Source: Phoronis australis
Taxonomy: Eukaryota; Phoronida; Phoronidae
Assembly: GCA_002633005.1 (NCBI GenBank)
Contig: NMRA01000210.1
Coordinates: 22,257-86,256, forward strand
Length of the DNA stretch: 64,000 nucleotides
Reading direction: 5' to 3'
Shown here: one piece after another, positions 39,201 to 49,254 of the stretch
How positions within the stretch are numbered: the first letter of the stretch is position 1
Layout: every line of letters begins with the position of its first letter
The notes under the pieces: generated by a model
What the model saw: the letters and a program-made list of their open reading frames with translations, nothing else
Databases searched by the model: none
Told to the model about the DNA's origin: nothing
Made by a program: the position numbers and the translations under genes

Positions 39201-42200
39201 GAAATGAATTTCATTTGGTGATGCACCCTTAATTCTAGTAACCACACATTTGTCAAGTAAAAAAATCAACGAAATACTGACCTGTGAAAGCCAAATATAT
39301 TCGATGATGTAATATAATTAATAGTTAATTCAAATTAATCTATGTCAGATTATTTCAACCTTAGTTCAGTGTAAATTAGAGGTAACAATTCAACCGAATA
39401 ATAGTCGTGCATACTAATTGTTGCCTTCAGGTAATAATGCTCCAGTTGGTTATTCTTGTTACTACAGTGATGTACATGTAAATTTTGTGGTGGTATTTAT
39501 ACAGTGACATGGGTACCATGAATTCTGAGGGTATGCTGCGCGTACTTGGAAGGAAGGCTGATTCAATACGTTTTAAGCGATATGGGGATGTAGTGTACCC
39601 AGCCCCTATAGAAGAGGTTATATTAGATCACCCTAAAGTTAAAGGGGCTCAGGTAAGTTGCGTTAATGTTATGCCTTGAATTTCCTCAATGCTACATTAA
39701 CTTCGGTGAAAACACGACTGAAACAAAATCGCTCGTTTGTCAAAATAATCTTCTTTCTCAGATGTACAGCAATGTAGCAAAATACGGAGAGACATAACAA
39801 ACAAACAAATGAAAACTCTAGCAATATTTTGAGACTGCATGTCTCATCATCTGAGTGTAATGAACAAATACCAAGCGAAATAAACAGTGAAATACACCTG
39901 GCAGGGGGAAGAAGGGCTTGCAAGCAGAGAGTTTGAATGTATCACATTATAGGAAGCCCACAAGTCAGGGTGCGGTACACAGTTGTTGCTCATTCAACAC
40001 AGGTTTTTCGTGACTGATAACTAGGGATTCCAAAGTCTTTTGAAGAAATGTGTCATTTTCAACATAGCGAATGATAGTGTCTTCTATTTCCTGCTTAGTT
40101 ATTTTTCGGCCATGTTGGTGTACAAAGGGATCTTGAATGGACCCACCTTGCAATTTGCATAAACATCCGTCGCGAGGGAGAACACCCCGTGTGTCCAATG
40201 TAACACTAATCCCGATAATAAGAACGAAGACATTCGCACAATAATAAGAACAAAGACATTCGTCCATATGACATGTGAATTCATTTGGTAAACAGCATTA
40301 CGTTTGGCCACTGGTCGTAATCTTTCACGACTGGGGTTGGTTTTCAAACAAAACGTTTAGTCGTGTTTTCAACTAAGTTTGCGTTAACGAAGGGCTGCTA
40401 CCGAACTACATTTATAATGCTATATTAATTAAAGAGCCCTGGAACGCGATATACAGGATAAATTGATTGCAACATTGAAAGTGGTTCTCTGCCACTGAAG
40501 CAGAATTCATACTGCTCACCGGGTATTTTTACGTTTTTTTGTAGAGATCTTTGATTTCTGTTGATATCAAAGCATTTTGTTTTAGTTTCACATTAAAAAT
40601 AACGATCTATCAACTGCTCGTCACTTCGCCAATGTTTCTCCCACAAGGCAAAGCACGTCTTCGTATTTGGTATGGTAAGACATAGATGCAGGACATTTCC
40701 CCTATATGGAAAATGTTACCATTTACCTCAATCGAATTTAAGCAACTGACTGTGAGCGCATGCGCGCATTCATTGTGAGTGGAGGGAGATTAGAAACTCT
40801 TTGGTAACTACAGAGTTAATTCCATTGCGCGTATTTCAAAAATCGTGAATTTTGTGATTTTTCTCTGGAAAATTTCTCACGTGGGAAAGTGAATTACATG
40901 TACCTTACTAGACGTTGCGAGATGGCACTTTCTTCAGGAATTGTTTAAAAGATATTTTTGACGATCTTTCGCGTTCCATGCCTCTTTAAGGGGTTTCGTA
41001 TAGGGCCTGTGTAGACTAGCTTTGTGCGCTGTACCGAGTGGGCCGAAATTGGGCTGATACTCACGAAGGCAAAACTTTGCTGCGTGCAGGGTGGGCATAG
41101 GCACTGTGTAGGTTATATGTTAGCGTTTTCGTCCGTACTATGTTGTGTAGGTATGACGTATAGTAGCGTAGTTTCACGTGGAATTGCATGCACTTGTGTG
41201 AAACCTAAACACTGTTTGCACCTAGTGATTTATGCCGTAAGTATATCAATACGCTTATTTGTATTAAAGGCCTCTGGCCCAAAATACAATAAACACGAAT
41301 TAAACAGGCACGTTTGCGCACGCAGTCAACCCATTTAAGAGTTTTTCTCTTCTTTTAAGGGCAAACTACACATATTTAACAACATATAGATCTGGATTAG
41401 CAAGCAGGCGTCATAAAACGTCACAATATCTTCTGCAAATCAACAGGAAGTGGTATTCATCCTCTACAAGACCATCATTGCAAATCAAACATAATCTATT
41501 ATATTATTCCACTTTATCGTGTCTACCTACTTCCACTTGTAGTCTGTGGTTGGAGCAAAGTAACTGAGTAAACACTTTAATAAGACTATTATGTAACTGT
41601 AAATTAAGACATGGATTGAAACGGTACAGAGTTTTAAAGTTACAGTAGTATTTAAAGGAGCATGCACCCCAAAAAACAACCTAATTTGTATCAATTTAGA
41701 TCGAGTAGTTCTACTCCATAACGACACGTACGGTTGCGTTACCTGACACCTGACGGCAGACGGAGGTGTTGAAATTATCCAATGACATCATCGGTTTCAC
41801 ACGCAGTCTGTTCATCAGTTCACAACACGGGTTACTGGTGTCAGTTTATCGCTTGAAGTCATCGTTTAACACCAATAAATCATCAAACTTCGATGTAAAA
41901 CCATTGAAAATACACCGAGTTCTTATAAAAACGCGTTGTTTTATTTCGCTCTTACGGATTTATTGGTATTTGGACACACCGTAGCCCACATAGTTCGGCA
42001 GGCCAATAAGGTCCGTAGCAACATTGCGGCATTCACTCTGCATATGAACCACTGACGTCGCTAGCGTCGTTTCTTGCCTTCTTCAGAGGTTAACGCGACA
42101 CCTCTTGGCAAGGTAAGGTCAACCATATTCGAGGCGATGTGGATATAGACCGATTAAGACGGCAAAAAAGACTAATTAAATCAGGTGGCATTCTCCTTTA

Positions 42201-45200
42201 AGTTTTGCGTTATGTTCAATTTCTGATCGCCAACCTTGCTCATAGCAGTCATTAACTCTTTGCTTGAAGATACTTAAAAACGAGACTTCGCACGTGACAC
42301 TTTGATTCAACCAAATTTCATAAAAACGTATTTTGATAACAATTGTCTTACGCCTTAAGTACACTAGAATGTAAGGTTATGTAGCACGTTAGAATAGTAT
42401 CCAAATTTGGAAAACGTTGGAACATCTATCTCAAAAATAGGTCATCGGATTAATATGAAAGTTTCAACTACAACGTTTTCCAAAAAGCTGTTAGCGAATT
42501 GTTTTTCAAATGTTTCAGCTTTAACATTGGTTTTGTAGAAATTTGGCTAATGCACACCCTTGTCAACAAGTTAACTACTTAACCTTAATGTTTTGCGAAC
42601 AACTTTTGTGCCACTCTGCGAATTGGTTATTACGTACAGTGTAGATGTAACCCCCGCGTAGGCTACGGCGTTAAGCAGCGTGAGCTCGGCGTACCCGGAG
42701 ACTTACGCAGTGGGGAATACCGGGAACTCCGCCCAACATAAACTTAAAGCGGTATTTAACGCTAGCGAATTTTTTCGGAGAGATAGGGCAGAGATACCCT
42801 ACCGGTTACCCGAGGAGAGCATGTATCCCGTGAGCCTTTGGGGCCCTCTACTAAAAGTGTTTTCAGAATTTTTTTGTGTTAACTTGAAGTCTGATACATT
42901 CCAGTAGTAACATGTCGTAAAACGTTCTCACTTACAAAATCAAAAATCGTAGACTTGTGTTTACTGGCAATCTTTGTCATAAGCGGATCCAGGAAGGGGT
43001 TCAGGGGGACCTTTTTGAGCCAGATCGGGAAACAGTAAAAACGGACAAATAGATGGTTTCTGTTTTTTCATTTCTATAGACCGACAACTAATTTGATCGA
43101 CGCAGCTAATGTTTGCATTCACAAACACCTCCCAAATCAAAAGCATTGTTTTCCTGGAACAAAATTCTATTCCTGGGTTACTGGGGCTAAAATATCTATG
43201 TTTATGTCTTTAAGAAACTTCGGATTTACATTGCATTTCCTTTGTGTAATACCCAAAGAGTTGTTAGTTGTCCAACCTTCCTCCTTTCTACACGATGTGA
43301 TAAGTTCTTTTTCGGCCAATCGATATCTGTAATTCCACAGGTGGTGGGCATCCCATGTGATGAGAAAGGAGAACAGCTCATTGCTTGTATCATGTAAGTA
43401 TACGGGAGAAGGTGGCGAACACCTGAATTATCTTAACATCGATATTTTTATTTTGTGTTGTACACAATTTTCTATGACAACTTGGCAGGACGTGATTTTC
43501 TCTAGTTGCAGCCAGTGAATGTTTACAATTTAAAACATAATGCTATTTTCTTCAAAAGTATAGCGTCCTTTTATGTACATGTATAGTAAGCAGTGCCAGA
43601 TTAAACAATTGCGGGGTCCGTAGCATAAGTCGAAGGGCGGGGCTCCTAATCGAATACTCATATAACGATTATCTCAAAGCAAAAGTAAAGTAGATGTAAT
43701 TTTCACTTTTGAGACGGCTTTTACATGATGAAATAGTATGTCTTTCCGGATCGAGTTTGCAACACCCGAAACATGTGTATATATTGGTGCCTCCAAAAAT
43801 CCTGTGGATGCGGGGTCCCAAGCAGTGCGGAGCCCTTAGTATATGCTATTTCTGCTACCCACGTTGTTTATTCATCATTGATACCAAGTACGTGCACGTA
43901 CAAACAAGTACGGTTTGCTAGATGTCGGCATACATCCTGCCACACTATTACTACTAATGTTTTCGTAGAGATCCCCGACGCGGGTTGACATGTGTTAAAT
44001 GTCAGGTGTTTTTTTACACCTCCTGGTTAATGCTAAATTTGCTTTAAAATAACCCAGAAAACATTACATTGATTATTTTGTCCAGAGTTGAACCAGGACA
44101 GGAAGTAACAGAAGACGAAATAAGAGAACACTGTAAGGAAAACGTAAGTACGGTTTTAGGGAACCATGCATCGAGTGAAGAATATTGCGAATTTGGAAAA
44201 TGAAACTGGATTATAGACGTATTAATTTCTAACTAATTTGAAGTTTCAACATTGTTTGTTGGAATGCTTTTTTAGTTACATTGAGTTTCATCTCTCTCTT
44301 GTCATCCGTAGCTTTAAGAAGCTGATAAAAACTGACTTAGGGTGCATTACATGATTACGGTACATGTTGCTGACAAATGATACATTGCATGTTCACGTCT
44401 CGTCTACTGTACATTTTGCTCATGATTCATTACACATTCATGTCTATTGTACATGTTGGTGACTAACGATATATTTACATTACATGTTCATGTCTTACCA
44501 ATTGTACAGTTTGCTGAGTTTGTATACTTTGCAGCTTCCTCTCACGGAATGGGTTCCTGACAAAGTCTTGACGTTCACGCAATTTCCAAAAGTTGGTGGA
44601 CGCCGTAAGGTAAGACTGCTTTGGCCGAAGCTTTCCATCGGTCTTTGAGGCAGACACCATGCCGTCCTGCGAATAACGCGCTCGTTATCACGCGTTTTTG
44701 TTTTACAGTTAATGTTTTATTTGATTTCTACCTTATTTCAGTTAACTTTGTCCCATTGTTTACAATTCCTCCTTGTTTTTCACTAATGGAATTTAATGAA
44801 AAAGCACGTTGTTCACAATAACGGACGATTCCACCCTCAATCCAAGGTTCTTAAAGTTTTCATTTTTTTCTCGTTAGAAGACCTGGGTGTAAGATCATAA
44901 GACTGTCAAAACCTCTTTGACCTTCCTTGGTGTCTGAGGTTTTGAACTACTAACATTCTTTCTTGTAAATAAAGTTACCTTGCGCATCATCATTACAGAG
45001 AGATGAAGAATCTATTTCGTCGCAACTATTGCAGTTTGATGAAAAAAATCATTTCTTAACAGTTAAGACCAGAGTTCGGATACTGTTTCTTCCGATTGTG
45101 AACGACAATTCCGTAAGAGAAATGCTTAGAGTAGTGCTGCAACTTACAATAAATTAGATGATATAGCTGGGCCAGTGTATCAGGTGATATGCTGGGTCAG

Positions 45201-45328
45201 AAATTTTATCCCTCCGTCAATGTAGCGATCTAGATGAATGAGTGGTTGCTTAAAATAACATTTACCCATAGGTTTCTAAGAAGATGATCAGAGAAATCGT
45301 GGAGGAAATGCTTGTGAACCAGGCCTGA
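23748..45328 (+). CDS. Acyl-CoA synthetase, ACSF2-type (AMP-forming), copy 1; 17 exons, first coding exon not found
   Basis: Exons: 23748-23931, 24451-24585, 26602-26652, 29618-29712, 30488-30553, 31689-31806, 32223-32330, 33518-33693, 35491-35582, 36171-36241, 37256-37363, 38707-38852, 39505-39652, 43341-43393, 44086-44143, 44535-44609, 45272-45328. Every junction keeps frame, giving 579 residues. Motifs of the adenylate-forming family: TTSGSTGLPK across the exon 6/7 junction (about 214-223), YGCTE (368-372), WYHTGD (446-451), GRKADSIR (465-472), VVYPAPIEE, and RRKVSKK at the last junction, where the lysine fits the adenylation lysine. The protein would activate fatty acids to acyl-CoA with ATP. 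Vertebrate ACSF2 is mitochondrial; location here is unknown because the N-terminus is missing. Exon 1 starts mid-codon, so an upstream exon must exist. No C-terminal peroxisomal signal (ends NQA). Confidence 0.9.
24178..24300. repeat. Microsatellite (AT)n-(GTAT)n-(GT)n, copy-1 specific
   Basis: A compound TA/TG/TATG repeat in the first recognised intron of gene 1. The corresponding intron of gene 2 (about 55800-55850) has no such array. Confidence 0.97.
26098..26172. repeat. Short inverted repeat (hairpin) present in both gene copies
   Basis: Arms ATTTCATCTGAGAATGTCC and GGACATTCCCAGATGAAAT enclose a small palindromic centre (GAGACCGAAAGCTTC...GATCTC). The same structure occurs at 57712-57780. 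It lies in an intron and could be a very small fold-back element. Confidence 0.65.
26670..27346. other. Intron segment found only in copy 1, with CT-rich tract
   Basis: Copy 2 joins TTGTACACATTTTCTAT directly to CCAATGAGTGTGTAA (about 58430-58457), so about 670 bp here has no partner. It contains a polypyrimidine microsatellite at 27166-27267 (CTCTCT with CCC interruptions). I cannot tell whether this is an insertion in copy 1 or a deletion in copy 2. Confidence 0.6.
27166..27267. repeat. CT-rich microsatellite
   Basis: About 100 bases of nearly pure C and T, mostly CTCTCT runs, in the intron between exons 3 and 4 of gene 1. Confidence 0.95.
27409..27683. mobile_element. Fold-back MITE (GTTCAGTA...CTAGGACC family) carrying a nested insertion
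   Basis: Left end GTTCAGTAACTCTAGGACC and right end ...TCTACTGAAC match the intact family members at 33131-33269 and 47485-47623. The element is split at TTACG by the second MITE (27456-27601). The same split element is at 58500-58772 in copy 2, so it predates the duplication. Confidence 0.75.
27456..27601. mobile_element. MITE with CATGGGCGGCGCA ends, nested in another MITE
   Basis: Ends CATAGGCGGCGCACC and ...GCGCCGCCCATG are flanked by a 5-bp duplication TTACG (27451-27455, 27602-27606). It is built from two tandem halves of about 70 bp, each with AGCTATAGCCCC and CACTTTTTCAGTGC. Other copies: 45468-45615 and within 58500-58772. Confidence 0.8.
30724..30805 (+). pseudogene. THAP-like N-terminal fragment or first exon, copy 1
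   Basis: ATG at 30724 opens MVGCCVVGCSAKKVKCRG then LSFC, like a THAP start (CC-x2-GC ... G-x-SF-x-x-F). Upstream is ACTTCCGGCAAG (ETS-type site). After TTTTCTCA comes GTACGTGAG, a plausible splice donor; reading on instead hits a stop. Copy 2 has the same layout at 61737. A THAP exon is one reading; a transposon remnant is the other. Confidence 0.4.
32530..32640. repeat. Dispersed repeat, family R110, copy 2
   Basis: ATATCTCAGAAATGGCTTTTT then GGATTTATCTGAAACTTTT parallels 2760-2850 and 42410-42500. It is intronic in gene 1. Confidence 0.45.
32960..33322. mobile_element. hAT-like nonautonomous element containing a fold-back MITE
   Basis: Ends CAGTGCTGTAGT and ...ACTACAGCACTG are flanked by a near-perfect 8-bp duplication (CTTAATTA 32952-32959, GTTAATTA 33323-33330). 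Inside, 33131-33269 is a copy of the GTTCAGTA...CTAGGACC fold-back element. It lies in the intron between exons 7 and 8 of gene 1. Confidence 0.7.
33131..33269. mobile_element. Fold-back MITE (GTTCAGTA...CTAGGACC family), intact member
   Basis: GTTCAGTAACGCTAGGACC at the left, and the inverted AGGTCCTAGCGTCTACTTAAC at the right. The interior (GAGATTATGTGAGAAATTGC, CGTGTATTTTAATTGAG) matches 47485-47623 in reverse. Confidence 0.75.
34013..34170 (-). mobile_element. Probable 3' end of a non-LTR element (minus strand)
   Basis: On the minus strand the order is TTGGTTTTTGACTT, AATAAA, GTGTATT and an (ACT)n tail, a typical LINE 3' end with poly(A) signal and microsatellite tail. Upstream, no reverse transcriptase motif was recognised. 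Confidence 0.4.
34841..35107. repeat. 22-bp minisatellite, 12 units, open in several frames
   Basis: Units such as CAGCATGGGCATCGTGCGGG start every 22 bases from 34841 to 35083. Because 22 is not a multiple of three, the same repeat is read in all three frames in turn, and it has no stop on either strand in several frames. This explains the long, overlapping, Cys/His/Pro-rich open frames here. It is intronic in gene 1 and is not a gene. Confidence 0.95.
37426..37525. repeat. GAC/GAT trinucleotide microsatellite
   Basis: Irregular GATGATGAC and GACGACAAC triplets over about 100 bases, just past exon 11 of gene 1. Read in frame it would be poly-Asp, but it is intronic. Confidence 0.95.
37770..37890 (+). 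repeat. Possible LINE 3' end with ATT-rich tail
   Basis: TATTAGCCTTTGGCTAAAGC then TATAAATAATG and TTTTATTATTATTTTTAT resemble a CR1-like 3' end and tail. No coding part is attached. Confidence 0.3.
38122..38333. mobile_element. MITE with CATGGGCGCACCCAG ends
   Basis: CATGGGCGCACCCAGTCC at the left, and CCCTTGGGTGCGCCCATG at the right. A diverged relative sits at 62291-62529. Intronic in gene 1. Confidence 0.7.
39965..40267 (-). other. Unrecognised 100-codon open frame inside a gene 1 intron
   Basis: The minus-strand frame has protein-like composition in its second half (KITKQEIEDTIIRYVEND, LESLVISHEKPVLNEQQL), which could be helical. I do not recognise a family. It has no visible splice context or partner and may be chance or a transposon remnant. 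Confidence 0.2.
41380..42364 (-). mobile_element. LINE fragment of the same family as 21530-23454, interrupted by a TIR element
   Basis: Minus strand: 42364-42203 encodes WLNQSVTCE, FKQRVNDCYEQGWRSEIEHN, close to WINQGVANQ and RRVNDCYLQGWQSDIECN of the 21.5-23.4 kb element. After the inserted element (41652-42199) the frame resumes as FKTLYRFNPC, VEVGRHDKV and a knuckle CLICNDG...EDEYHFLLIC near 41480-41440. Stops are present. Only the 3' part of the element is preserved. Confidence 0.75.
41652..42199. mobile_element. Terminal-inverted-repeat element inserted in a LINE (TTAA-flanked)
   Basis: Left TTTAAAGGAGCATGCACCC and right GGTGGCATTCTCCTTTAAG are inverted. The LINE reading frame continues across it. 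TTAA lies at both borders, which would fit a piggyBac-type target, though the ends do not start with the usual CCC. The right 190 bp matches 18602-18780 in reverse. Confidence 0.6.
42405..42500. repeat. Dispersed repeat, family R110, copy 3
   Basis: ATCTATCTCAAAAATAGGTC, GGATTAATATGAAAGTTTC and TTTTCCAAAAAGCTG parallel the copy at 2735-2870. Confidence 0.45.
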
Positions 45329-45467
45329 ACCTCATGCAGTACAGCGCCACCTCGCTTGTTAACATTCCTACTGATCGACAAGGAAGAAGGGGAGAGTGAA
45401 CTGTATCGACATTCTTTTGGATGTCATAAACAACTTTAAGCAAATAAGTCTACAAATCGCTCAAGGT

Positions 45468-45615
45468 CATGGGCGGCGCAGAACTGAAAAAAGTGGGGGA
45501 CTGAAGCCCCTTGGCCTCCCGGTTGTGCACCGCCTGTATACCACGGGCTGCTCTGCACTGAAAAAAGTGGGGGGGGGGGCAATAACTCCCAGTCCCCTAT
45601 GGTGCACCGCCCATG
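45468..45615. mobile_element. MITE with CATGGGCGGCGCA ends, just past the gene 1 stop
   Basis: CATGGGCGGCGCAGAACTG at the left, and GGTGCACCGCCCATG at the right. It has the same two-half structure as 27456-27601 but in reverse (CTGAAAAAAGTGGGGG twice). It starts 140 bp after the stop codon, so it is probably in the 3' UTR. Confidence 0.75.
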
Positions 45616-46083
45616 CAGGTGTTATGGGTTCCGATACATCCTAGGCAATTGAGAAATGAAATTAAGTGTCGTTTTTGTCTGTTGTCTGACAATCGTACCT
45701 GTCTAACTCACGCAAGGGTCTGGCAAACCGATTCCACTTTTCGATGGCGAGGCAAATGTGATAACATGTATATTTAGAAGAATTTATTTCGCGAACTTGT
45801 TTTATAATAAGACATGAGGCTGGTAAATGGTAGTCTAGAGAATTCCGTTACACAGCTGCGGTGCAAAGCTGGTCACTTTAAAGATAACAACCAAGTGGCC
45901 CATGTTTTTTCGTGTGAATACGAATCTTTTGTACGGAGCTGTGTTCTCACTCACATATTTCTTTCCTCACGAACCACATTTTGCTCTCACTAGCAAGAGG
46001 TCCGAGCAAGCACATGTCACGTAAAGGTTTCGAAATTATCGTTATCTTGTCAATGAACACAACTGCGGTTTTGATATTGTTTT

Positions 46084-46089
46084 AATAAA
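46084..46089 (+). terminator. Possible poly(A) signal for acyl-CoA synthetase copy 1
   Basis: AATAAA about 750 bp past the stop; it is the first canonical hexamer I noticed downstream on the plus strand. Confidence 0.3.
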
Positions 46090-47484
46090 ATGGTAATTCA
46101 CGAAAGCGACTAGTGTTCGACCGCTTCTTATTCGCAAGCCACAATATTTTCAACAATTTCTCTCAACTTCTTTTTCGAAATCTGAAATTACAACATGAAC
46201 TTATATAAATTCAAATTGTGTAGATAAATAGAACAGCAATACTTGTGGATTCAGGTTCTATTTGTAACCGTGTGCTGTAATGTGGACTGTACATATCTTT
46301 TTCCGTCACATCACATGTATTAAACGTCATTTCAAGTCTGAAAGTTTTTTCATTTGATGTTGTCACGGAACATGGAGCATACAATAAAAGTGATATCTTA
46401 CATGTATGTACCATTCATCTCTTGATTTACTATGTTTCGTATTTAAAGTCCTTCTCTCAAACTGCCCACGTGGTTTCAGTATCCGAAAATACTTACTACA
46501 TAAAATCTTATTTTCTACACCCTTTTTATATTCTTTTCGTCTTTCTTGCCAAAAGCGATTTTTTAACAGTATTTGACTCTTCTCTGTGAGCGTATAATTA
46601 CCGGCTGTCATCGGTTATTTCCATACCCACATTTCCGGCTCATCAGTTCAGGAACTTGTCCTGAACGCCGCCATTTTTTCCTTGTAACAGAATGTGCTAT
46701 CGCTTGCTCGAAAAGTATTCATTATTTTGTTTTATTAGTAATATCTCGTGATTCGTTTGCATATGTAGTGTATTTATAGTTTGTAGTTAGTGGTCGTTGA
46801 TTTTTTTGGAATGTTACGCGTACTTAGTATGTTAAAATAGCATTGGTGTTTAGTTCCTTACGTAGGCCGGTCGAACCTAGGAACCAATATGGGTCGAACC
46901 AATTTTTTTGGTTTTATTTTTTTTCTCGTTTTGAAAAAGTACTTAGTTTGCTATCATCGGAAAGGTAGTGCATTCTACTCAATAAAAGTCGAAAAAGTAT
47001 CAAAATCGGGGCAAGCAGTGTAAAGTTATTGCAAGTTTTGTGGCGAAATTTGGGTCACTTTGTTTGGATCGCGTCGGCCATATTGGAGGACAGCGGGATG
47101 AGTTACGAGTTTAAAACTTTGTGTAAATTGTTTTCGCCAACAAATTACGGTGAAATTTAGTTAGACATATCTTTACTTACTATTCTGCACGATTCAACAG
47201 TGTTCACCAAATTTCAGCCTCGCAGTTGTTACTCATTAAGAGATAAATGTGCTCACAATTCCCGTTGGACTTCGTCTCATTTCTGGCGGCACCTACAATG
47301 TCGACTTTTGCTGAACTGAAAGGCATGTTCAATCGGCTACTTTGTAATTTGTGAAGATTTAACGTTGATACATTTTGACAAACGTTGCTACAAAAAAGAA
47401 ACTTTGTTCAATTTTCGTGTTTTTTGTGTTTGTGGCCAGCGACCAGTTAGGCCTAAGGGTAGTCTTGGCGCAAAGCTGGCGTGC

Positions 47485-47623
47485 GTTCAGTAGACGCTAG
47501 GACCTACGCTAGGACCTTGCAAAATCCTAGTCAAAGTCACATGTTCTCATTTAAAATACACGGCAATATCTCACGTAATCTCGCGAAGTCTTGCTTCTTA
47601 GCGAGGTCCTAGCGCTACTGAAC
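47485..47623. mobile_element. Fold-back MITE (GTTCAGTA...CTAGGACC family), reverse orientation
   Basis: GTTCAGTAGACGCTAGGACC at the left, and GAGGTCCTAGCGCTACTGAAC at the right. It is the inverted counterpart of 33131-33269. Confidence 0.75.
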
Positions 47624-48059
47624 GGGAGGCTGTATAGGCCTACTAACAAGCTGTATTTTGACTATAGTCTTCACTGGTAGCTGGTGACTGAGGCTAACTA
47701 AGGTCTGCCGCGGCAGTGTGACACAGGACTAACCAGCCCGTAATTTCATGCAAGTGTCTGAAACTACCCTTGAATATATGCAGCATTTATCATTTGACCA
47801 TTTTACTTCGACAAAACAGCTTGCAACCGCATGCATTTACCGTTCGCCAGTGTCTGGTCTCGATCCGCACCGGGTCCGATAGGCTGCGGTCCCGAGTCTA
47901 GCAAAATAATTTCTGTCAAAATTTATTCGCCACATTTCTTCAGCAAATTCCATAAAATTGTCCGTAGTTTGATTTTATCAAAATTAAGGCGCGCTGTCGA
48001 TTTTTTTATCCCCGTTTGCTGGCTGGTAACAGTACAGGCACTGCTCCAGTCGCACTGAC

Positions 48060-48150
48060 GGCGTTTTCTCGGCCTGGGTTCCTGAATGAATTGTACTTCC
48101 GGGTTCGCGGCAAGTTCAAAATGGCGGTGGTTCTTCGGGTGCGAATCGTG
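48060..48150 (+). promoter_or_regulatory. Candidate CpG-rich TATA-less promoter with possible first coding exon
   Basis: CpG-dense stretch with TACTTCCGGGTT (ETS-type) followed by AAAATGGCGGTGG (YY1-type, with an ATG). The ATG opens MAVVLRVRI before GTGAGT, a good donor. Such sites mark many TATA-less promoters. It could start the second synthetase gene, but this donor leaves phase 0 whereas the exon at 55373 needs two bases from upstream, so another exon would be needed between. No transcript evidence. Confidence 0.3.
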
Positions 48151-48984
48151 AGTGGCGCGTTCATTTAAACTTTTTTCGAGTACGGATCGTGTATTAGTTA
48201 TGGGGTAAGTACTTCTTGGATCCTTATAACATCCTCTAACCATGTAATAAGGGTTAACAACGCGTGAGAGAAGGACTTTAAGCCCCTCATCTAATCAATA
48301 GTAGTGAGTGTAAACTTATCTTGTTTCGTATGCCAACACGTGGGAACTTCTCTATGAAAATAAGTTTGTCAGGAACCCACAGTTGTAATGTCAGCTGAAA
48401 CACAAATGTGATATATTTAAACTGGTGACTTGTGTTATAGACCTAATTCACGCCGACAGTAGGCACGTTCCAAAACGTGGCTCCGACAGGAGGCACAATC
48501 CAAAGCGAGGCTCGCTACTATAGCTTTGTTGGCTTATGGGATATCGCGGGCATAGTTGTATTCCGCGTTGCTCGAACGGACACTCAACCGTATGTTTGAC
48601 AATCCCTAAGTTGAGATTCATAAGCGCTGGGTCGCTGCCATACAACGCGATAAATGAAAATATGTCAGTGTAAAATTTAAAAATAATTATTTTCGAAAAT
48701 TTAGATGATATTTTGTCGCATCTCGATTGCCCAGCATCACAGCAACAGCCGGAGAATCTTCGGCCATCCAGGATTTGTTTTCATGACCCCGGGTTGAAAC
48801 GTGATGCATTTTTTTCTTTTCAAAAAGGACATGGCCCGCAATCCCTCGATTTTGGCCTAAAAATTCCTCTAGTGATTGAAAATTTCTCTCCTAAGTTCAA
48901 GTCACCTGTAACCACACATCGTGTATTCGGCATGCTTTATAGGAGTGAACCGTTTTTGATCGTCCGTCTGTCGTGTTAATTTGT

Positions 48985-49110
48985 GAATCAGTGACCGCGT
49001 ATTTTGGACGAATGAATCGTATTTTGTGAGCTCGATTCCGTGTATGTGAGTCAGTGAGCGGTGTTTGCAGGTACACGAGTCGTGTTTTTGCGTCCGACAC
49101 CGTGTTCAGC
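48985..49110 (+). repeat. CGTGT-rich dispersed repeat
   Basis: GTGAGTCAGTGAGCGGTGTT, GAGTCGTGTTTTTGCG and ACACCGTGTTCAGCAG match 14361-14489 in reverse. It adjoins the left edge of duplication copy 2. Confidence 0.6.
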
Positions 49111-49254
49111 AGCGCAGCTGTTGACCGTGTAGTTTATGTACCTTGATATTTCCAACATACTTGCATGCTCTATATATACTCTGTGAGCTACTCTCATAAA
49201 TTCAGTGACATATTTTCTTTTCACTCTGTTCCCTATACATGAAAGATATGAAGC

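Larger units (their letters stand above)
45616..49119. other. Spacer between the two synthetase copies
   Basis: Contains a possible poly(A) signal (46084), patches with YY1/ETS-like words near 46640-46680 (TTTCCGGC, GCCGCCATTTT), a fold-back MITE and a CpG-rich patch near 48.1 kb. No protein family was recognised in its open frames. Confidence 0.4.

Noticed and set aside
41024-41338. 104-codon plus-strand frame within the intron before exon 14
   Set aside because: No family resemblance and low-complexity hydrophobic composition; exons 13 and 14 of gene 1 join in frame without it.
44595-44609. Alternative donor GTAAG inside the last coding part of exon 16 (CGCC|GTAAGG)
   Set aside because: Using it puts a stop right after the junction with 45272; the downstream donor at 44610 keeps the frame and the lysine motif.
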